DNA from: Nostoc desertorum CM1-VF14
GTDB taxonomy: Bacteria; Cyanobacteriota; Cyanobacteriia; Cyanobacteriales; Nostocaceae
Assembly: GCA_019359245.1 (NCBI GenBank)
Contig: JAHHHR010000043.1
Coordinates: 1-64,000, forward strand
Length of the DNA: 64,000 bases
Direction of reading: 5' to 3'
In this document: piece by piece, positions 17,129-26,756 of the stretch
Numbering within the stretch: the first letter of the stretch is position 1
Layout: every line of letters starts with the position of its first letter
Made by a program: the position numbers and the translations under genes
The notes under the pieces: model-generated
What the model was told of the DNA's origin: nothing
The model's input: only the letters and a program-made list of their open reading frames with translations
Database searches by the model: none

Positions 17129-18997
17129 TCAGCGAGTAGTAATGGTTTCTTTGAGAGAAGGGAAATGCTTACCGCCCAAATCAATTTGTCCCTTTTCAAC
17201 TCCAGTTTTGATCCTGGCAATTAAATACTCCCAATCAGAGGCGATGATATTTGTACCATGATCTGGTTCGATCAAGCTGGCTAGGGCAATATCGCTGCCA
17301 TATTTGTTGACTAAATCGTGTATCCCTAAAAAGTTGAAAACTCCTGATTCATAGGTTCCACAAGGAACTGAGGGATTGTGTACTCCAGTGCAATACTCGT
17401 TATTTGGCTGAAACCACTGAGTTGATGGATACCCGTGGAAATGAACCATTGGTGTACCATTTTTAATGAGTTCTGGTGCATACAAAGCCGCAGCCAGTGC
17501 GATCGCAACCATGACATAAAGATCGTAAGAAGGTTTAATATCACCCACTACTAGATCCATACCTTTTGGTAATTGCAGTAATAATCTATCTTGCAGCCCC
17601 AACCTCAACACATCAGTTTCTAAATTCAGGTTTGTTTTATTCGCGCCTGAACGAGAACTAATAACCCAGATATCTGGTAGCTGTTTAAATACCTCTTTTC
17701 CCCCAATTCTGGTTTTGATATACCTTCTACCGATTTCATTCTGACGCAGTTCATCACGACTGAATCCTTCGATAGAAGATAGATTTTCCCACTCTTGCTC
17801 AGATATTTCTACAGCACCTATATATTGTGGCGGCTCGGCGTAGGCAACAAAACCATAAGAAACGCCTGTTCTACCATTAGCCATCCAGTCAACAATATCT
17901 CGGTGTGACTTTCTTTTGATCACATCGTCAATTTTAAAACCAGAAGGTAGTAGACCTGTTGATGCTAGCTCTTTACCTAATCTGACTAATTGTTTTGCAT
18001 AAATAGATTCTTTCGGGTCATACTCACCAATTTCAAATCGGCTCAGAGACAGTGGCAGAATTGGGACATAAATTTTAGGGATTAAAGAGTTACAAACAAA
18101 ATTATCGACTGACTCAGCAGGAAATACAGAGTCTGATAAGTTCATATTTAAGATGGAAATCTTCTGGCTTGAAACTCCGATCACAATTTCAGAAAATGTT
18201 CTAATTAGAGTATTTACACCAATAGGAATTTTTTTCTGATATGGAATGCTTGGATCAACAAACTCTTTATTAAGCTTCGTCAACATAATAACTTGAGTGT
18301 TCGTTGGGTCTTCAAGTGGTAAAATATTGTCTTCAGCCCAACTGATAAACTGCATAATTTTAGAAGCAGATAGTTGGCGGTTTTTCAGAATAAATCGAGA
18401 ATATACTTTATAAAGTAACTCTACCACATAAATTTTGATTTTTCCAGCGAAAGAAGGAGATTTGTCAACATCAACTACAGCACTAACACCCGCTTTAATG
18501 ACATTTGTAGAAATGCTTTTTTTCCAGTTAGTGAAAGGAATAGTAATTTCGTAACTAACCTGTTTCGTTGCTTCTTCCCAAGTTAAAATTTGAACTCCAT
18601 TGCCCCGGAGCTTATCTTCTAACTCTTCTCTAAATTTCAAAATTGTTTCTTCATTGTATCCATCTGGCAAAGGTCTAAAAGCAACTTTTAGCTTTTTAGC
18701 CATCGCCTTTGGATCAATAATGGGAGGGGTAAAGCCTGCAACTTTACGGCAAAAACCTCCAATTAAACGACCAATTGTTTGTAAGCTGAGGTCTTGAGTT
18801 TTAGTTCCAGAATTATCATTAGTAGTTTCGTTACTTCTTTGCAAAAATGCCAGAATTTCTGTCTTGCGTTGAGCTAATTCAGTGCGTTGTTCTGCTGATA
18901 GCAATCCCTTTGGAGAATTGACTTTTAGTTTACCATTGTCAGTCCACAACTGAACGCCTTTTTGAGTTAAATCTTCTAAAAGTTCGGATACGTTCAT
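17129..18997 (-). CDS. Unrecognised 622-residue protein with N-terminal TubC-type docking domain
   Basis: Residues 1-~54 read as a TubC_N docking domain (LLEDLTQKGVQLW, then NSPKGLLSAEQ and TEILAFLQ), normally found at the N-terminus of NRPS/PKS subunits that receive an intermediate from an upstream carrier protein. After a ~35-residue linker, residues ~90-622 match no family I know. Visible features are a basic helical part (~95-330) and a conserved-looking C-terminal patch with H519, H521, C536, H540 and C546 (HFHGYP, EYC, GVHN, VPCGTYESG). There is no A, C, KS, TE, R or sulfotransferase motif. It starts 49 bp after PKS C, whose acidic tail (EASDSEIFEI) could be the docking partner. As the line has no thioesterase, release, transfer or tailoring of the last ACP-bound chain is a reasonable but unproven role. 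Confidence 0.6.
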   Translation of the reverse strand: MNVSELLEDLTQKGVQLWTDNGKLKVNSPKGLLSAEQRTELAQRKTEILAFLQRSNETTNDNSGTKTQDLSLQTIGRLIGGFCRKVAGFTPPIIDPKAMAKKLKVAFRPLPDGYNEETILKFREELEDKLRGNGVQILTWEEATKQVSYEITIPFTNWKKSISTNVIKAGVSAVVDVDKSPSFAGKIKIYVVELLYKVYSRFILKNRQLSASKIMQFISWAEDNILPLEDPTNTQVIMLTKLNKEFVDPSIPYQKKIPIGVNTLIRTFSEIVIGVSSQKISILNMNLSDSVFPAESVDNFVCNSLIPKIYVPILPLSLSRFEIGEYDPKESIYAKQLVRLGKELASTGLLPSGFKIDDVIKRKSHRDIVDWMANGRTGVSYGFVAYAEPPQYIGAVEISEQEWENLSSIEGFSRDELRQNEIGRRYIKTRIGGKEVFKQLPDIWVISSRSGANKTNLNLETDVLRLGLQDRLLLQLPKGMDLVVGDIKPSYDLYVMVAIALAAALYAPELIKNGTPMVHFHGYPSTQWFQPNNEYCTGVHNPSVPCGTYESGVFNFLGIHDLVNKYGSDIALASLIEPDHGTNIIASDWEYLIARIKTGVEKGQIDLGGKHFPSLKETITTR

Positions 18998-19046
18998 AGA
19001 TTTTTAATCTCCGTTAATTTGTAATTGTTTTAAACAAGTTTTGCAA

Positions 19047-22000
19047 TTAAATTTCAAAAATTTCTGAGTCAGAAGCTTCTAATTCTTGAGCTAAGTGCTG
19101 TGAAAGCAACTCAATAGTGGGATAATGTACTAACAGCAGTGGAGACATATCAATTCCCAGGAATTGTTTACCAGCGCTAGCGATCGCGATCGCTAGCACA
19201 GAATCCAATCCGTAGGTGTCGAAAGGTACTCGAATATTTATCTCATTAGGTTTGACTCCCAAATCATTAGCGATTTGGTTAGTTAACCAAACTTGAATAT
19301 CTTCTACTGTCAGAGATTGAGCATTAATCGCTTGTGCTACATCTGTTTGCTTTTCCCCTTTTGATTTGTCATGCTGCTGAGGATGCTTTACCAACAACCC
19401 AAGCAGTTTAGGCAGCAAATTTAATTCCTCTTTTGAGAGTTCTCCGGTCATTTCTAACTGCTCAATCAGTTGTTGGTTATCTATCTGAGCGAGAAAGTCA
19501 TGATTCTGAGAGGAAATCTCAACTTTTTTATGTCCATTGTTATTAGGCTCAAACCAGTAACGCTTTCGCTGCCAGGGGTAAGTGGGTAATTCTACATATT
19601 GATGTGAGTAATTTTGGTCAAAACCTAACCAGTCTACTTTTACCCCACGCGCATATAAAGAACCTAAACTTTCAAGTATTTGTTGCCAATCATCTTTACC
19701 AGGATTCAGAGTCGAAAGCCAAACTTTTTCAATCTTAGGCAAGCCATCAACTAGAGTCGGCTTTGGCCCAACTTCCACAAATATTTCGTACCCCTGTTGA
19801 GTTAAGTTATCTATGCTGGCGGCAAATTTCAAGGGTTCTTGCGCTTGACGGCTCCAATATAAAGGGGTAGCTATTTCACTAGTAGTTAGTTCACCAGTCA
19901 GATGAGAAACTAAGGGAATTTGTGGTTGAGAGTAAGTGACTTCTTTAAGGATGGCTTGGTTTTCAAAGGTAAAAACTTCGGGTAATGCTTGCATTAAGCG
20001 CCCGCGTTCAGCAACCAACTTCAAGCTATCTTCCAAGCTGAAAACTTCAGCAACACAGGCTGCAACATATTCCCCAACACCATAGCCCATAACTGCGGCG
20101 GGTTCTATACCCCAAGATTTCCATAACTGGGATAAGGCGTATTCGAGGGCAAATAAGGCAGGTTGGCTGTAAGCAGCTTCTTTAAGCAGAGAACTTGTTC
20201 CTGATTCGGGATACAGAATCTCAACCAAGGAACATTTTAAATAAAAACGCAGAATCTCATTGCAACAGTCGAAAACTTGCCGAAATTTTGGTTGGGTTTC
20301 ATAGAGTTGACGACCCATTCCGACATATTCTGAACCTGTATCGGAGAAAAGGAAGGCTATTTTGGGTGAATCTGTAACTTTTCCCTGGAATAATCCTACT
20401 ATTTCCTGTCCCGTGCTGAAGGCAGTTAGTTTGTCACAGAGTTCGGTAGATGAAGATGCTACCACACTTAAGCGATGCTGAAAGTGCGATCGCCCGGTAT
20501 TGGCACTAAAGCAAATATCTCCTAGAGCTAAATCTGGATTATTCGCTAAGTGCTTCTCATAACGTTCAGCTAACTGCACAAGCGCCTCGTCTGTCTTAGC
20601 TGATAAAGTCAGCAGGTGCAGGGGACGCTCCACTGTTTTTTCTACTGCCTTTGAAACTGGAGCCTCTTCTAGAACTACGTGAGCGTTAGTGCCACTAAAA
20701 CCAAAAGCACTTACTCCCGCCAGCCGCCGCTTTTCTGTTATCGGCCAAGGCATACGCTGTGCAGGAACTTTCAGGGGCAATTCATTCCAGTTAATATGAG
20801 GATTCGGTTGTTTGAAGTGCAGATGGGCTGGAATTTCTCCATGTTGTAAGGCAAGCACCACCTTAATTAAACTTGCAATACCAGAAGCTGGTTCTAGATG
20901 TCCAATGTTGGTTTTTACCGAACCAATAACCAAAGGTTTGTCTTGAGGACGGTTTTTTCCATACACTGCCTCTAAAGCTGCTACCTCAATCGGTTCTCCT
21001 ACAGATGTGCTTGTGCCTTGAACCTCTACATAGTCTACTTGCCCTGGTTCCACGCCGCCATTCTCTAAAGCTTGGCGAATCACGGCTTGCTGAGATAGTC
21101 CGTTAGGGGAAATTAAACTACTACTGCGACCATTATGGTTAACCGCAGAACCCCGAATCAAGGCTAAGATTTTATCTCCGTCAGCTAAAGCATCCGAGAG
21201 GCGCTTGAGGACAACAAGGCCACACCCTTCTCCTTTGACAAAGCCATTGGCAGCAGCATCAAATGTTTTGCAGCGCCCATCAGGGTTGAGCATCCGTGTT
21301 CTAGACAGAGCAATGCTGGTATCTGGGACGAGATTTAACCCAACTCCGCCAGCTAAAGCTAGATTGCACTCTTTTAAGCGCAAACTCTGACAAGCCAAAT
21401 GTACTGATACCAAAGAGGAAGAACAGGACGAATCGACAGCCATACTAGGGCCTTTCAGTCCTAAAAAATAGGATAAGCGCCCAGCAGCTACACTTAAAGA
21501 GTTACCGATCGCAGAAAAAGCATCAATCTGGGATACATCTCCTAACGATGACATGACTTTGCTGTAGTCATTTAAGTAAATACCGATAAAAGTCCCTGTA
21601 GCTGTGTTATGCAAATGCTCTGGTACTTGATTAGCATTTTCTAAAGCCTCCCAGCTAACCTCTAGCAAAAGCCGTTGCTGAGGATCTATGCTTACTGCTT
21701 CCCGCGCCGAAATCCCGAAAAACTCAGGGTTAAAGGTATCAACTCCTGTCAAAAAACCACCTTCGCGGGTACACACTTTACCAGGCATATCCGGTTCGGG
21801 ATTGTAGTATTTTTCTAGATCCCATCGATCAGCAGGAACCTCGGTAATGGCATCAACTCCGTCGCGCAACAGCCGCCAGAAAGCCTCTGGATTTTCTGCT
21901 CCTCCGGGAAACCGGCAACCCGTGCCAACGATCGCAATTGGTTCCTGTTGGGCGTACTTGAGCGCGTCAAGCTGGGCTTGCAAGCTTTCTATAGCTCGAA

Positions 22001-22052
22001 GCGCCTGCTTGATTGGAGATGGTGACTGTGCTTGCTCGGAATTTACACTCAT
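19047..22052 (-). CDS. PKS C: non-elongating KS, broken AT, ACP
   Basis: This is a 1001-residue type I PKS subunit. A docking coiled coil (~10-36) precedes a KS with active-site Cys210 (SSCSSS) and His385 (NIGH), but the other catalytic His is Gln345: the motif reads EVQGTSTSVGE where PKS B has EAHGTGTPLGD at the same position. The AT is also dead: GHSVGEY has become GYGVGEY (656-662, Ser to Gly658 and His to Tyr657), and about 75-80 residues including the HAFH motif are deleted after residue ~691. There is no KR or DH. The C-terminal ACP keeps its Ser951 (GLDS). It starts 5 bp after PKS B. Loss of decarboxylation chemistry and of the extender loader predicts a transfer-only module; Cys210 should still accept an acyl chain. 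Confidence 0.9.
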   Translation of the reverse strand: MSVNSEQAQSPSPIKQALRAIESLQAQLDALKYAQQEPIAIVGTGCRFPGGAENPEAFWRLLRDGVDAITEVPADRWDLEKYYNPEPDMPGKVCTREGGFLTGVDTFNPEFFGISAREAVSIDPQQRLLLEVSWEALENANQVPEHLHNTATGTFIGIYLNDYSKVMSSLGDVSQIDAFSAIGNSLSVAAGRLSYFLGLKGPSMAVDSSCSSSLVSVHLACQSLRLKECNLALAGGVGLNLVPDTSIALSRTRMLNPDGRCKTFDAAANGFVKGEGCGLVVLKRLSDALADGDKILALIRGSAVNHNGRSSSLISPNGLSQQAVIRQALENGGVEPGQVDYVEVQGTSTSVGEPIEVAALEAVYGKNRPQDKPLVIGSVKTNIGHLEPASGIASLIKVVLALQHGEIPAHLHFKQPNPHINWNELPLKVPAQRMPWPITEKRRLAGVSAFGFSGTNAHVVLEEAPVSKAVEKTVERPLHLLTLSAKTDEALVQLAERYEKHLANNPDLALGDICFSANTGRSHFQHRLSVVASSSTELCDKLTAFSTGQEIVGLFQGKVTDSPKIAFLFSDTGSEYVGMGRQLYETQPKFRQVFDCCNEILRFYLKCSLVEILYPESGTSSLLKEAAYSQPALFALEYALSQLWKSWGIEPAAVMGYGVGEYVAACVAEVFSLEDSLKLVAERGRLMQALPEVFTFENQAILKEVTYSQPQIPLVSHLTGELTTSEIATPLYWSRQAQEPLKFAASIDNLTQQGYEIFVEVGPKPTLVDGLPKIEKVWLSTLNPGKDDWQQILESLGSLYARGVKVDWLGFDQNYSHQYVELPTYPWQRKRYWFEPNNNGHKKVEISSQNHDFLAQIDNQQLIEQLEMTGELSKEELNLLPKLLGLLVKHPQQHDKSKGEKQTDVAQAINAQSLTVEDIQVWLTNQIANDLGVKPNEINIRVPFDTYGLDSVLAIAIASAGKQFLGIDMSPLLLVHYPTIELLSQHLAQELEASDSEIFEI

Positions 22053-22057
22053 TGCCT

Positions 22058-25000
22058 TTAATACCTCATGCTTGCCAATTTGCTAAGTAGTAACGCTTCA
22101 GCCTCACTATCGGATAAATCGTCAAAATTTGATTCAGGGATAATTTGCTCTACAACTTCGCTCTCAATGGCATCAGATGTTGCCAGCATTTCCCCAGCTA
22201 AATAGTCAACTAACGCTGTTACTGTGGGATAGTCAAAAACTAAGGATGCAGGGATCGAATATTCCAAGCTGGTTTGGAGGCGATTTTTTAACTCCACAGC
22301 CATAAGCGAATCCATACCCAGGTCTGTAAAACCTTGGTATATATCTATTTCTTCAGGTGATTTCAAATTTAAGACTTTAGCAATTAGGGAGCGAACGTGA
22401 GTTAATAATAGCGATCGCTTTTCTTTAGCAGGAGCTGCTTCTAATTGTTCGAGAAATTCAGATTTTGCAGTTTGTGCTGATTCTACCTGTGAAGCAAATA
22501 CCTCAAGGAAGGGAAATTCTAAATTTTGTGGCAGTTGCCCCAAGAATTTAGACCAGTCAACTGGTAGCACACCTACCTGAGCGACATCCTGAGTTAGAAT
22601 ATCCTCCAATATCTGCAATCCTGGCTCTAGCCCAATTGTACTTATACCCTGCTCTGCCCAACGCGCTTGTTCTCGACTGCTCAAAGCATCTGCCATGCCT
22701 GCATCTTTCCAGGGACCCCAGTTAATGCTGACTGCTGGTAATCCTAGTGCGCGGCGGTGATGTGCCAGCGCATCCATGAAAGCATTGGCGGCAGCATAGT
22801 TTCCTTGTCCGGGGGAACCGAGTAAGGCAGATACAGATGAGAAACAAACGAAAAAGTCTAGCTCTAAATCTTGAGTCAAGGTATGTAAATTCCATGCTCC
22901 AGCTACTTTGGGAGCCATCACCTTGCTAAAACTTTCGGTAGTTTGCTTTAGCAGCATCCCATCCTGTAATACTCCAGCAGCATGGATAATACCCCGTAAG
23001 GAAGGCATGGAATTTTTCACATTTGCTAACAATCTACTAACATCATCTTTATTTGAGATGTCGGCTGGAACAACCAGGACTTGCGCTCCCGCCTGCTCTA
23101 ACTTGTTAATTTCTTGCTGCACTGCTTCGGAAGCTCCACGCCGTCCTGTAAGCACGAGGTGCTGCGCTCCATGCTCCACCAGCCAGTGGGCTACCTTCAA
23201 TCCTAATGCTCCTAAACCGCCGGTAATCAGATAGCTGTTATTCTCGCGGATGACCTTTCTTTGTTTAATTGCAGATATGCTGGAGGTATGTTGTATTAAG
23301 CGGGCAACATAGCGATCGCCTTGACGATATGCTACTTGGTCTTCTGCATCTTGTGCTAACAGTTCCGCCAATAAATTTGACACTTGTTCTTGTGTGGCAG
23401 ATGGATCTAAATCCAAGCGAGAACAGCGCAATTCTGGATGCTCCAGAGCAATCACTCGTCCCAAACCCCACAAAGGAGACTGTTGCACTTGCAGTGGTGT
23501 TAATGCCCCTACTGCTTGAGCGCCCTGAGTTACCAACCACAACCGGGGCGATTCAGTCCATTCAGTTCGATTCAGCGCTTGCAGCAGATGCAACACGCTA
23601 CCACAGTGTTCTCCCTGAGAAACTTCTAATGCTGATGGTTGCTCATTTAAACTCCACAGATGGACTACGCCACGATAAGGTGGTTGATATTGGCTTATAC
23701 TCTCCTGGAGCAAACGTTGGAAATCTTCAGGATTCGACGGGTCAATCTGATAATGCTCCTCTTGTAACCTTTCGTAACTTGACCCGGCAGTAACGATGAT
23801 ACAATACTCACCCTGTGACTCCAGCAGATGAGCTAGCTTTAGCCCCATTCCGGCTTGATCGGCGAAGATAAACCAACTACCTGGTTTTTCGGGTTGGACA
23901 GAGTTGAGGGCTTTGGATTGCCAAGCGATTTCGTACAACCAATCTGTATTTTGTTCTTTTGATGGAAGGAATTTTACCTCTATCGCCCTATTAACTGTTT
24001 CTACCCAAAATCGTTCGCGTTGAAATGGATAGGTTGGTAACAATACCCGACGAGGCTGATAATCTTGGTTAAAACCCTTCCAGTTTACTGATACTCCCCG
24101 GACATACAATTCTCCTAAGCTTTGCAGGAGTTGTTGCCAATCGTCTTGTCCAGGGCGTAAACTTGGCAGCCATACTTGTCCCTCCTCTGATGCACACTGG
24201 CGGCCCATTCCCAATAATGTTGGTTTGGAACCGATTTCTAGAAATACTTCATATTTTTGCAACAGCGTTTTCATGCTAGCTGCGAATTGCACAGGACTGA
24301 GAATATGATTGCACCAATACTCAGGAGTAGTTATTTCGTCTGTTATCAGTTCTCCAGTCAGATTGGAAATAAGTTTCAATTGCGGAGTCGAGAAAGTAAT
24401 CTCGCTTGCTACCTGCCGAAACTCTGCCAGCATTGGCTGCATCAGGGGCGAGTGGAAAGCATGAGAAACTTGCAGTTCTTTTGTTTTTGCTCTTTGCTCT
24501 TGCAAAACAGCGCAGACTGATTTTACGGCTTCCCGTTTCCCAGAAATCACTACACTTTTAGGGCCATTGAATGCAGCAATTGATACTTGGCTATCAAAAG
24601 GCTCTAGAGCAGCCTTTACTAGCTCTGGATTTGCTAGCACCGCCACCATTGCCCCATCTTGAGGCAAAGCTTGCATCAATCGTCCCCGTGTAGCAATCAG
24701 CTTTAAAGCATCTTCTAAGCTAAAAACTCCTGCTACGCAAGCGGCAACGTATTCTCCAACACTATGCCCCATGACTACTGCTGGCTCTATACCCCAGGAT
24801 TTCCACAATTGGAACAGGGCATACTCTAAGGCAAATAAGGCGGGTTGAGTATAAGCTGTTTCATCTAAAATGTGGGAATTACTTGCATCTTCTGTTTGCG
24901 GATAAAGAACTTTCAGTAAAGGCAAATCGAATTGCGATCGCAATATTTCATCGCAGAGATCGAGTGCTGCACGAAAAGTTGGTTGGGTTTCGTAGAGTTT

Positions 25001-26755
25001 TCGCCCCATACCGACATACTGCGATCCCTGACCGGTGAATAGAAAAGCTATTCTTGGAGAAGTTGCTCCTTCTATGCGATCGCAAATAATTCCTGCAACT
25101 TCTTGCCCTTGAGCAAAGGCAGACAGCTTTTGAGAAGCTTCTGCGGTTGAAGATACAAGCACAGCGAGACGATGTTTGAAATCACCGCGTCCAGTATTAG
25201 CACTAAAGCAGATATCTTCTAAATCTAAATTTGTTGGGTTGGCAGCCAGATGTGTTTGATAACGGGCAGCTAATTCCTTGAGAGCTTCCTTTGTCTTAGC
25301 TGAGAGAGTTAATAAATTTAGCGATCGCTGCGTTGTTGATTCTGTCTTTGGCTGTACTAAAGGTGCTTCTTCTAAGACTACATGAGCATTAGTACCACTA
25401 GCTCCAAAAGCGCTGACTCCAGCAATCCGCCGCTTTTCTGTTGCAGTCCAAGCCGTTAAACTTGTTGTTACAGATATTGGCAATTCGTTCCAGTCAACGT
25501 AGGGATTGAGTTGCTGTAAGTGTAACTGCTGAGGAATCTGCTGATGTTGCAGAGATAATACAACTTTAATTACACTGGCAACTCCGGCGGCTGATTCTAA
25601 GTGTCCTATATTGGTTTTTACTGAACCAACTTTCAGGGGGTTTTCTAGCGATCGCCCTTCACCAAACACAGCAACCAATGCTCTGATTTCAATGGGATCT
25701 CCCAGTGGTGTACCTGTGCCATGAGCTTCTATGTAGTCCACCTCTGACGGTTCTACCCTTGCTCTTGTCAAGGCTTGGCGGAGCAAAATTTCCTGAGCCG
25801 CTTTATTGGGAACTGTAAATCCACTACTAGCACCATCTTGATTAACAGCCGATCCCCGAATCAAAGCGAGGATATTATCTCCATCAGCGATCGCATCACT
25901 AAGGCGCTTTAATACTATGATTCCGCAACCTTCCCCTCTGACGATACCATCAGCCGAGGCATCGAAGGTTTTGCACCGACCGTCAGCAGAAAGAATTTTG
26001 GCTTTGGAGAGCGCCACATTGTTTTCTGGTGAGAGAATTAGGTTGACTCCACCTGCTAGAGCATGGGTGCATTCTTCATTCCGCAGACTTTGGCAAGCGG
26101 TGTGAATGGCTACTAGAGACGACGAACAAGCTGTATCGATTGCCATACAAGGCCCTTGTAGCCCCAAAGTGTATGACAAACGTCCAGCGATCGCATTTAG
26201 GGGATTACCTGTTAGGTAATAAGCATCCATCTGGCTCAGATCCCCGTAGGGCATCAACAGGCGTGCGTAGTCATTTGTCGTTACTCCGACAAAAACCCCC
26301 GTTTCGCTGGCTGCTTGCTTGTTATTAACTAAACCTGCATTCTCCAGAGCTTCCCAAGTCACCTCTAACAACAAGCGTTGCTGGGGATCAATTCTCATAG
26401 CTTCGCGGGGAGAAATGCCAAAGAATTGAGCGTCAAATTGATCTACTTGCTGTAAAAATCCCCCATACTGGGTATACATTTTCCCTGGAGTATCAGGATT
26501 GGGATCATAATATGCGTCAACATCCCAGCGATCGCTGGGTGTCTTTGCGATCGCATCTACCCCATTTGTCAGCAGTTGCCAAAATGCCTCTGGATCATTA
26601 GCTCCACCTGGAAATCGGCAAGCCGTACCAATGATAGCGATCGGCTCCGCTTTGGAGCGCTCCACCGCCTCAAGTTTAGCCCGCGCTTCCTTTAACGCCA
26701 AAAGCAAGCGCTGTGATGAATTTAACTGGTCTACTTTTGGAGAATGTTCGCCCAT
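22058..26755 (-). CDS. PKS B: KS-AT-KR-ACP extension module
   Basis: This is a 1565-residue cis-AT module. An N-terminal docking coiled coil (~12-36) is followed by a KS with Cys210, His345 and His385 intact, an AT with Ser665 in GHSVGEY and HAFH at 765-768 (malonyl-CoA type), a KR with GGLGALG (1179-1185) and catalytic Tyr1320 and Asn1324, and an ACP with Ser1483 (GMDSLMA). The KR has LQD at the LxD position (GVLQDG) and no Trp eight residues before Tyr, which points to B-type stereochemistry. A C-terminal tail ending LSDSEAEALLLSKL is a typical docking helix. It starts 1 bp after the PKS A stop. It should add one malonyl unit and leave a beta-hydroxyl, as no DH or ER is present. Confidence 0.95.
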   Translation of the reverse strand: MGEHSPKVDQLNSSQRLLLALKEARAKLEAVERSKAEPIAIIGTACRFPGGANDPEAFWQLLTNGVDAIAKTPSDRWDVDAYYDPNPDTPGKMYTQYGGFLQQVDQFDAQFFGISPREAMRIDPQQRLLLEVTWEALENAGLVNNKQAASETGVFVGVTTNDYARLLMPYGDLSQMDAYYLTGNPLNAIAGRLSYTLGLQGPCMAIDTACSSSLVAIHTACQSLRNEECTHALAGGVNLILSPENNVALSKAKILSADGRCKTFDASADGIVRGEGCGIIVLKRLSDAIADGDNILALIRGSAVNQDGASSGFTVPNKAAQEILLRQALTRARVEPSEVDYIEAHGTGTPLGDPIEIRALVAVFGEGRSLENPLKVGSVKTNIGHLESAAGVASVIKVVLSLQHQQIPQQLHLQQLNPYVDWNELPISVTTSLTAWTATEKRRIAGVSAFGASGTNAHVVLEEAPLVQPKTESTTQRSLNLLTLSAKTKEALKELAARYQTHLAANPTNLDLEDICFSANTGRGDFKHRLAVLVSSTAEASQKLSAFAQGQEVAGIICDRIEGATSPRIAFLFTGQGSQYVGMGRKLYETQPTFRAALDLCDEILRSQFDLPLLKVLYPQTEDASNSHILDETAYTQPALFALEYALFQLWKSWGIEPAVVMGHSVGEYVAACVAGVFSLEDALKLIATRGRLMQALPQDGAMVAVLANPELVKAALEPFDSQVSIAAFNGPKSVVISGKREAVKSVCAVLQEQRAKTKELQVSHAFHSPLMQPMLAEFRQVASEITFSTPQLKLISNLTGELITDEITTPEYWCNHILSPVQFAASMKTLLQKYEVFLEIGSKPTLLGMGRQCASEEGQVWLPSLRPGQDDWQQLLQSLGELYVRGVSVNWKGFNQDYQPRRVLLPTYPFQRERFWVETVNRAIEVKFLPSKEQNTDWLYEIAWQSKALNSVQPEKPGSWFIFADQAGMGLKLAHLLESQGEYCIIVTAGSSYERLQEEHYQIDPSNPEDFQRLLQESISQYQPPYRGVVHLWSLNEQPSALEVSQGEHCGSVLHLLQALNRTEWTESPRLWLVTQGAQAVGALTPLQVQQSPLWGLGRVIALEHPELRCSRLDLDPSATQEQVSNLLAELLAQDAEDQVAYRQGDRYVARLIQHTSSISAIKQRKVIRENNSYLITGGLGALGLKVAHWLVEHGAQHLVLTGRRGASEAVQQEINKLEQAGAQVLVVPADISNKDDVSRLLANVKNSMPSLRGIIHAAGVLQDGMLLKQTTESFSKVMAPKVAGAWNLHTLTQDLELDFFVCFSSVSALLGSPGQGNYAAANAFMDALAHHRRALGLPAVSINWGPWKDAGMADALSSREQARWAEQGISTIGLEPGLQILEDILTQDVAQVGVLPVDWSKFLGQLPQNLEFPFLEVFASQVESAQTAKSEFLEQLEAAPAKEKRSLLLTHVRSLIAKVLNLKSPEEIDIYQGFTDLGMDSLMAVELKNRLQTSLEYSIPASLVFDYPTVTALVDYLAGEMLATSDAIESEVVEQIIPESNFDDLSDSEAEALLLSKLASMRY

Positions 26756-26756
26756 G

